A stretch of DNA of 7,766 nt, taken from NCBI GenBank assembly GCA_028284025.1, contig JANQSM010000145.1, forward strand, positions 1-7,766, given 5' to 3'. Shown piece after piece: positions 5,782 through 7,766 of the stretch (position 1 is its first letter; each line of letters starts with the position of its first letter). A program made the translations under genes and the position numbers. The DNA is from Alphaproteobacteria bacterium (GTDB lineage Bacteria; Pseudomonadota; Alphaproteobacteria; JANQSM01). The notes below the pieces were generated by a model. It saw only the letters and a program-made list of their open reading frames with translations, was not told the DNA's origin and searched no databases.

Positions 5782-7086
5782 TTATCCACGCAATAATCGG
5801 TTCATAACCAGCGCGTAAGTAGTTTTCAAATCTACAATATCTTTTACTGTTGCACGCTCCTCAGTAGCATGAATGTCAAGTGCTGGCACCGAATACTCAA
5901 TGACTTCTACATCTGTTTCTTCATTTGCAAGAGCTGCTTGCACAAACCTTCCGTCAGAAGTCCCACCTCCACAACAAACCTGTAAATCAGTACGATGCAG
6001 TTCATGAGTTGCATCTTGAAAAGATTGTGCCAAGCGTCCTGGTAGGCTGTTATAAGGGGCGCCGACAGATTCTACACTAATATTCACCTTGAATAGATGG
6101 CTTAACCCTTCTACGGCCATCATGGCAATGCGCTCAGCGTAGGTTTGAATGAAAGAAAGGGGATGAGTTTCGTTATTTCGAACATCATATCTTAAGGTAA
6201 CCTGACTTGGAATAACGTTTGATGCTTTGCCATCGGTGTTCGGTCGTAAATCATTTAAACAAAAAGTGGTCCGCTGCATGGCGGTATTTCCATTGTTGTC
6301 CAGTTCCATTCCGCCACCTTGTAGTATATCCATAATGCGTGCGGCCGGAATATACGGGCTTTGAGCAATATGTTCCGGTCGGGCTGTGTGTCCTCCTTTT
6401 CCTTGTATTTGAAAATTCACCAATATATTGCCCCGCCGTGCATTATAGGCTTGTTGGCTCATTTCGGTGACATTGCTGGGTTCTCCGACAATGACATAGC
6501 CGATACTATTTTTAAAACGGGCAATCCTATCCTTTACATAGTGCAGGGCATTCTCTGCGGAGCCTTGGCCGATAAATGGTTCTTCTTCATCACCAACCAC
6601 GAGCATGCCAATCCCACCAATGCCGTTTGTTCCAAATTGCCCCAGTTTTGTTAGGACTTGGTTACAAGCAACAGCAAAAGCAGCAATACTTACCTTCATA
6701 TCTGCTGTTCCTCGCTGTCGTATAATGCCCTCATGGATATCAACGTTTAAAGGCTCAGTAAGAGAATATTCGATAGATGGGGCGACCACATCTGCATGAC
6801 CCAAGAAAAGAAGATAAGGCCCATGCCCTAAGTACCGATGTGCAAAAAAAGCTGGTAGGGAAGGAATACCCTTTTCGTCATTGACCATAAATATCTCTGA
6901 CCACATTTGCGAAGGTGTTAAAGATTTACCTAAAGCCCGATAAACCTCTCTTAGATTCTTAAATTTGATATTGAGCATTTCTTCATCATCATCCCTAAAA
7001 GGTGTCACACTGGGAATAGAGACCAGTTGCTGTGTTAAAGAAATTTCCTGCGATACCGTGTTAATTCTCTCATTTTCTACCAACAT
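5782..7086 (-). CDS. dapE: DapE-like M20 metallopeptidase (probable succinyl-diaminopimelate desuccinylase)
   Basis: A two-zinc M20 hydrolase; DapE removes succinate from N-succinyl-LL-diaminopimelate in lysine and cell-wall synthesis. Expected metal and catalytic residues are His97 in GHADVV (96-101), Asp129 in GTADMK (126-131), Glu167 (base) and Glu168 in GDEEE, Glu202 in VGEPS and His406 in DIHATEE. RRGN (217-220), GKGGHTARP (229-237), NVIPSQ (290-295) and GGGTSDGRF (373-381) favour DapE over ArgE or carboxypeptidases. At 434 residues it is about 50 longer than usual DapE; the excess lies at the N-terminus (about 1-15), in a charged stretch near 31-72, and in a Gly/Asn-rich loop around 257-269. 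The ATG follows AAAGGAG (7099-7093) at six bases. It is transcribed toward the deacetylase gene. A different acylamino-acid substrate remains possible. Confidence 0.8.
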   Translation of the reverse strand: MLVENERINTVSQEISLTQQLVSIPSVTPFRDDDEEMLNIKFKNLREVYRALGKSLTPSQMWSEIFMVNDEKGIPSLPAFFAHRYLGHGPYLLFLGHADVVAPSIEYSLTEPLNVDIHEGIIRQRGTADMKVSIAAFAVACNQVLTKLGQFGTNGIGGIGMLVVGDEEEPFIGQGSAENALHYVKDRIARFKNSIGYVIVGEPSNVTEMSQQAYNARRGNILVNFQIQGKGGHTARPEHIAQSPYIPAARIMDILQGGGMELDNNGNTAMQRTTFCLNDLRPNTDGKASNVIPSQVTLRYDVRNNETHPLSFIQTYAERIAMMAVEGLSHLFKVNISVESVGAPYNSLPGRLAQSFQDATHELHRTDLQVCCGGGTSDGRFVQAALANEETDVEVIEYSVPALDIHATEERATVKDIVDLKTTYALVMNRLLRG

Positions 7087-7194
7087 TTTTTTCTCCTTTG
7101 ATAGACATTAATCCAAACAAAAGAGCCTGTATGACCGGTATAAAACGAGAAAAAGTTTCAGATTTTAGGGGTTTAAAAGGGGAAAGAAATATAG

Positions 7195-7272
7195 CTCAAA
7201 AACACACCCGGCCATAAAGGCCCACAGACACAATTTATGAATTGTGCCGTTTTCGGGTGTTATGTTTTTGAG
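7195..7272. other. Multi-branched inverted-repeat element, possible structured RNA leader
   Basis: CTCAAAAACA (7195-7204) pairs perfectly with TGTTTTTGAG (7263-7272), and CACCCG (7205-7210) with CGGGTG (7254-7259); only three bases (7260-7262) bulge out. Inside this 16-pair stem sit two further hairpins: GCC (7211-7213) with GGC (7219-7221) around an ATAAA loop, and CACAATT (7229-7235) with AATTGTG (7240-7246) around a TATG loop. The whole folds into a three-way junction of 78 bases on either strand. No T-run follows on either strand, so it is not a simple terminator. It does not fit a tRNA. On the minus strand it lies in the gap between the cysteine synthase stop and the DapE-like start, about 110 bases before the latter. 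Confidence 0.6.
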
Positions 7273-7277
7273 TCTCA

Positions 7278-7318
7278 AATATCATAAAGTATTTCTCAAA
7301 AAATGATTATGAAATATT
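7278..7318. repeat. Secondary AT-rich inverted repeat beside the branched element
   Basis: AATA (7278-7281) and TCATAA (7282-7287) pair with TATT (7315-7318) and TTATGA (7307-7312), with two bulged bases. CTCAAAAA at 7295-7302, in its loop, repeats the outer arm of the branched element (7195-7202). It could pair with TTTTTGAG at 7265-7272 instead. The stem is almost entirely AT, so it is weak alone. The rest of the 7087-7352 gap shows only the ribosome binding site of the DapE-like gene and a T8 run directly after the cysteine synthase stop. Confidence 0.35.
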
Positions 7319-7352
7319 ATTATCATATCTATTGGGTAAGGCAATAAAAAAA

Positions 7353-7766
7353 TTATCCAAGTTTTGGGGTATTGCAAATATCGCCCAGATTCATTTCAAT
7401 AATTTTATCCAGCCATTCCTTGTCGACATTGGTGGTAGGCATATCTTTGGCGCGATGGCGCTCAGGTTGTGCCAGAGGGGTAGAAAGATAACGCTCCATA
7501 CTGCTAGGCATTAGGGCGACAATCGTTTTACCCGGGTTTTTGCGCGCCTGGTTTAAAGCTGCAATCACTGCCGCACCTGAAGAAATTCCGATGGGGATTC
7601 CTTCTTCAATAATTACCTTCCGAGCCATGTCCATGGCATCTTCACTCTTAATCATTTCTATTTCATCAATTAAATCGCAGTCCAGTACATCGGGTATAAA
7701 CCCTGGACCGGTCCCCTGGATATAATGCTGTCCGGGTTCGCCACCTGAAAGAACACTAGATTCCAA
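7353..7766 (-). CDS. cysK: Cysteine synthase (O-acetylserine sulfhydrylase), C-terminal part, with extra tail
   Basis: This is the C-terminal 137 residues of a PLP-dependent cysteine synthase, which makes cysteine from O-acetylserine and sulfide; the N-terminus with the PLP lysine is beyond the window edge. Visible family segments are SGGEPGQHYIQGTGPGFIP (7-25 of the visible part), a DEIEMIKSEDAMDMAR region (34-49) and GISSGAA (60-66) with the serine that contacts the PLP ring nitrogen. MPSSMERYLST (86-96) follows. The glycine usual before ERYLST is replaced by methionine. Family members usually end soon after this point; here about 41 more residues follow, including a helical segment EWLDKIIEMNLGDI (117-130). 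The frame is open at the window edge, so the first visible codon (TTG) is internal, not a start. CysM or a cystathionine-synthase-like relative is a less likely alternative. Confidence 0.88.
   Translation of the reverse strand: MESSVLSGGEPGQHYIQGTGPGFIPDVLDCDLIDEIEMIKSEDAMDMARKVIIEEGIPIGISSGAAVIAALNQARKNPGKTIVALMPSSMERYLSTPLAQPERHRAKDMPTTNVDKEWLDKIIEMNLGDICNTPKLG

Noticed and set aside
7195..7272. Branched element considered as a tRNA or as a Rho-independent terminator
   Set aside because: The outer stem and loops do not fit a tRNA (no seven-pair acceptor/T-arm arrangement and no recognisable TTC loop). Neither strand has a T-run after the stem.

Overview
The window looks like chromosomal DNA from a bacterium of low to moderate GC, most likely an alphaproteobacterium. 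The best hints are the RhlE-type helicase ending in a GFGEDVPSFF-like tail, the phosphotransferase/DUF6285 pair, and the class II HDAC-like deacetylase. The lineage is an inference from protein character only; no rRNA or other phylogenetic marker is present. I see no transposase, integrase, phage gene, tRNA or CRISPR array.

Layout. At the left edge (1-207, minus strand) is the N-terminal part of an unrecognised basic protein, with a plausible divergent promoter. A DEAD-box RNA helicase of the RhlE type (375-1658, plus) follows. An AT-rich spacer with a good sigma70-like promoter (1772-1800) leads into a two-gene unit of unknown function: a 116-residue helical protein (1849-2199) and a 48-residue protein (2221-2367) that has a strong ribosome binding site. 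A textbook intrinsic terminator (2392-2420) closes it.

The next plus-strand unit starts after a weaker promoter (2433-2460). It holds three overlapping genes: an APH/ACAD10-like phosphotransferase with a TTG start and a lysine-rich tail (2516-3646), a DUF6285 protein with a GTG start (3639-4061), and a YdfG-type short-chain dehydrogenase (4061-4831). The 8-base and 1-base overlaps suggest translational coupling. The phosphotransferase/DUF6285 pair is a recurring but functionally undefined partnership, and its tight coupling to a YdfG-like reductase is the most interesting gene arrangement here.

The right half is on the minus strand. Read in the direction of transcription it holds the C-terminal part of a cysteine synthase (7353-7766) with an unusual extra tail, a 266-base gap, a DapE-like M20 metallopeptidase (5782-7086), and, 36 bases later, a class II HDAC-like zinc deacetylase (4813-5745). 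The deacetylase gene is convergent with the dehydrogenase gene and overlaps it by 19 bases. The gap upstream of the DapE-like gene contains a 78-base multi-branched inverted-repeat element (7195-7272). A second copy of one stem arm at 7295-7302 could compete for pairing, so this is either a structured RNA leader or an extragenic palindromic element.

Most of the protein-coding content is ordinary metabolism and RNA handling. The parts that known families do not explain are the 116/48-residue gene pair, the structured gap at 7195-7318, and the role of the phosphotransferase/DUF6285/SDR operon.
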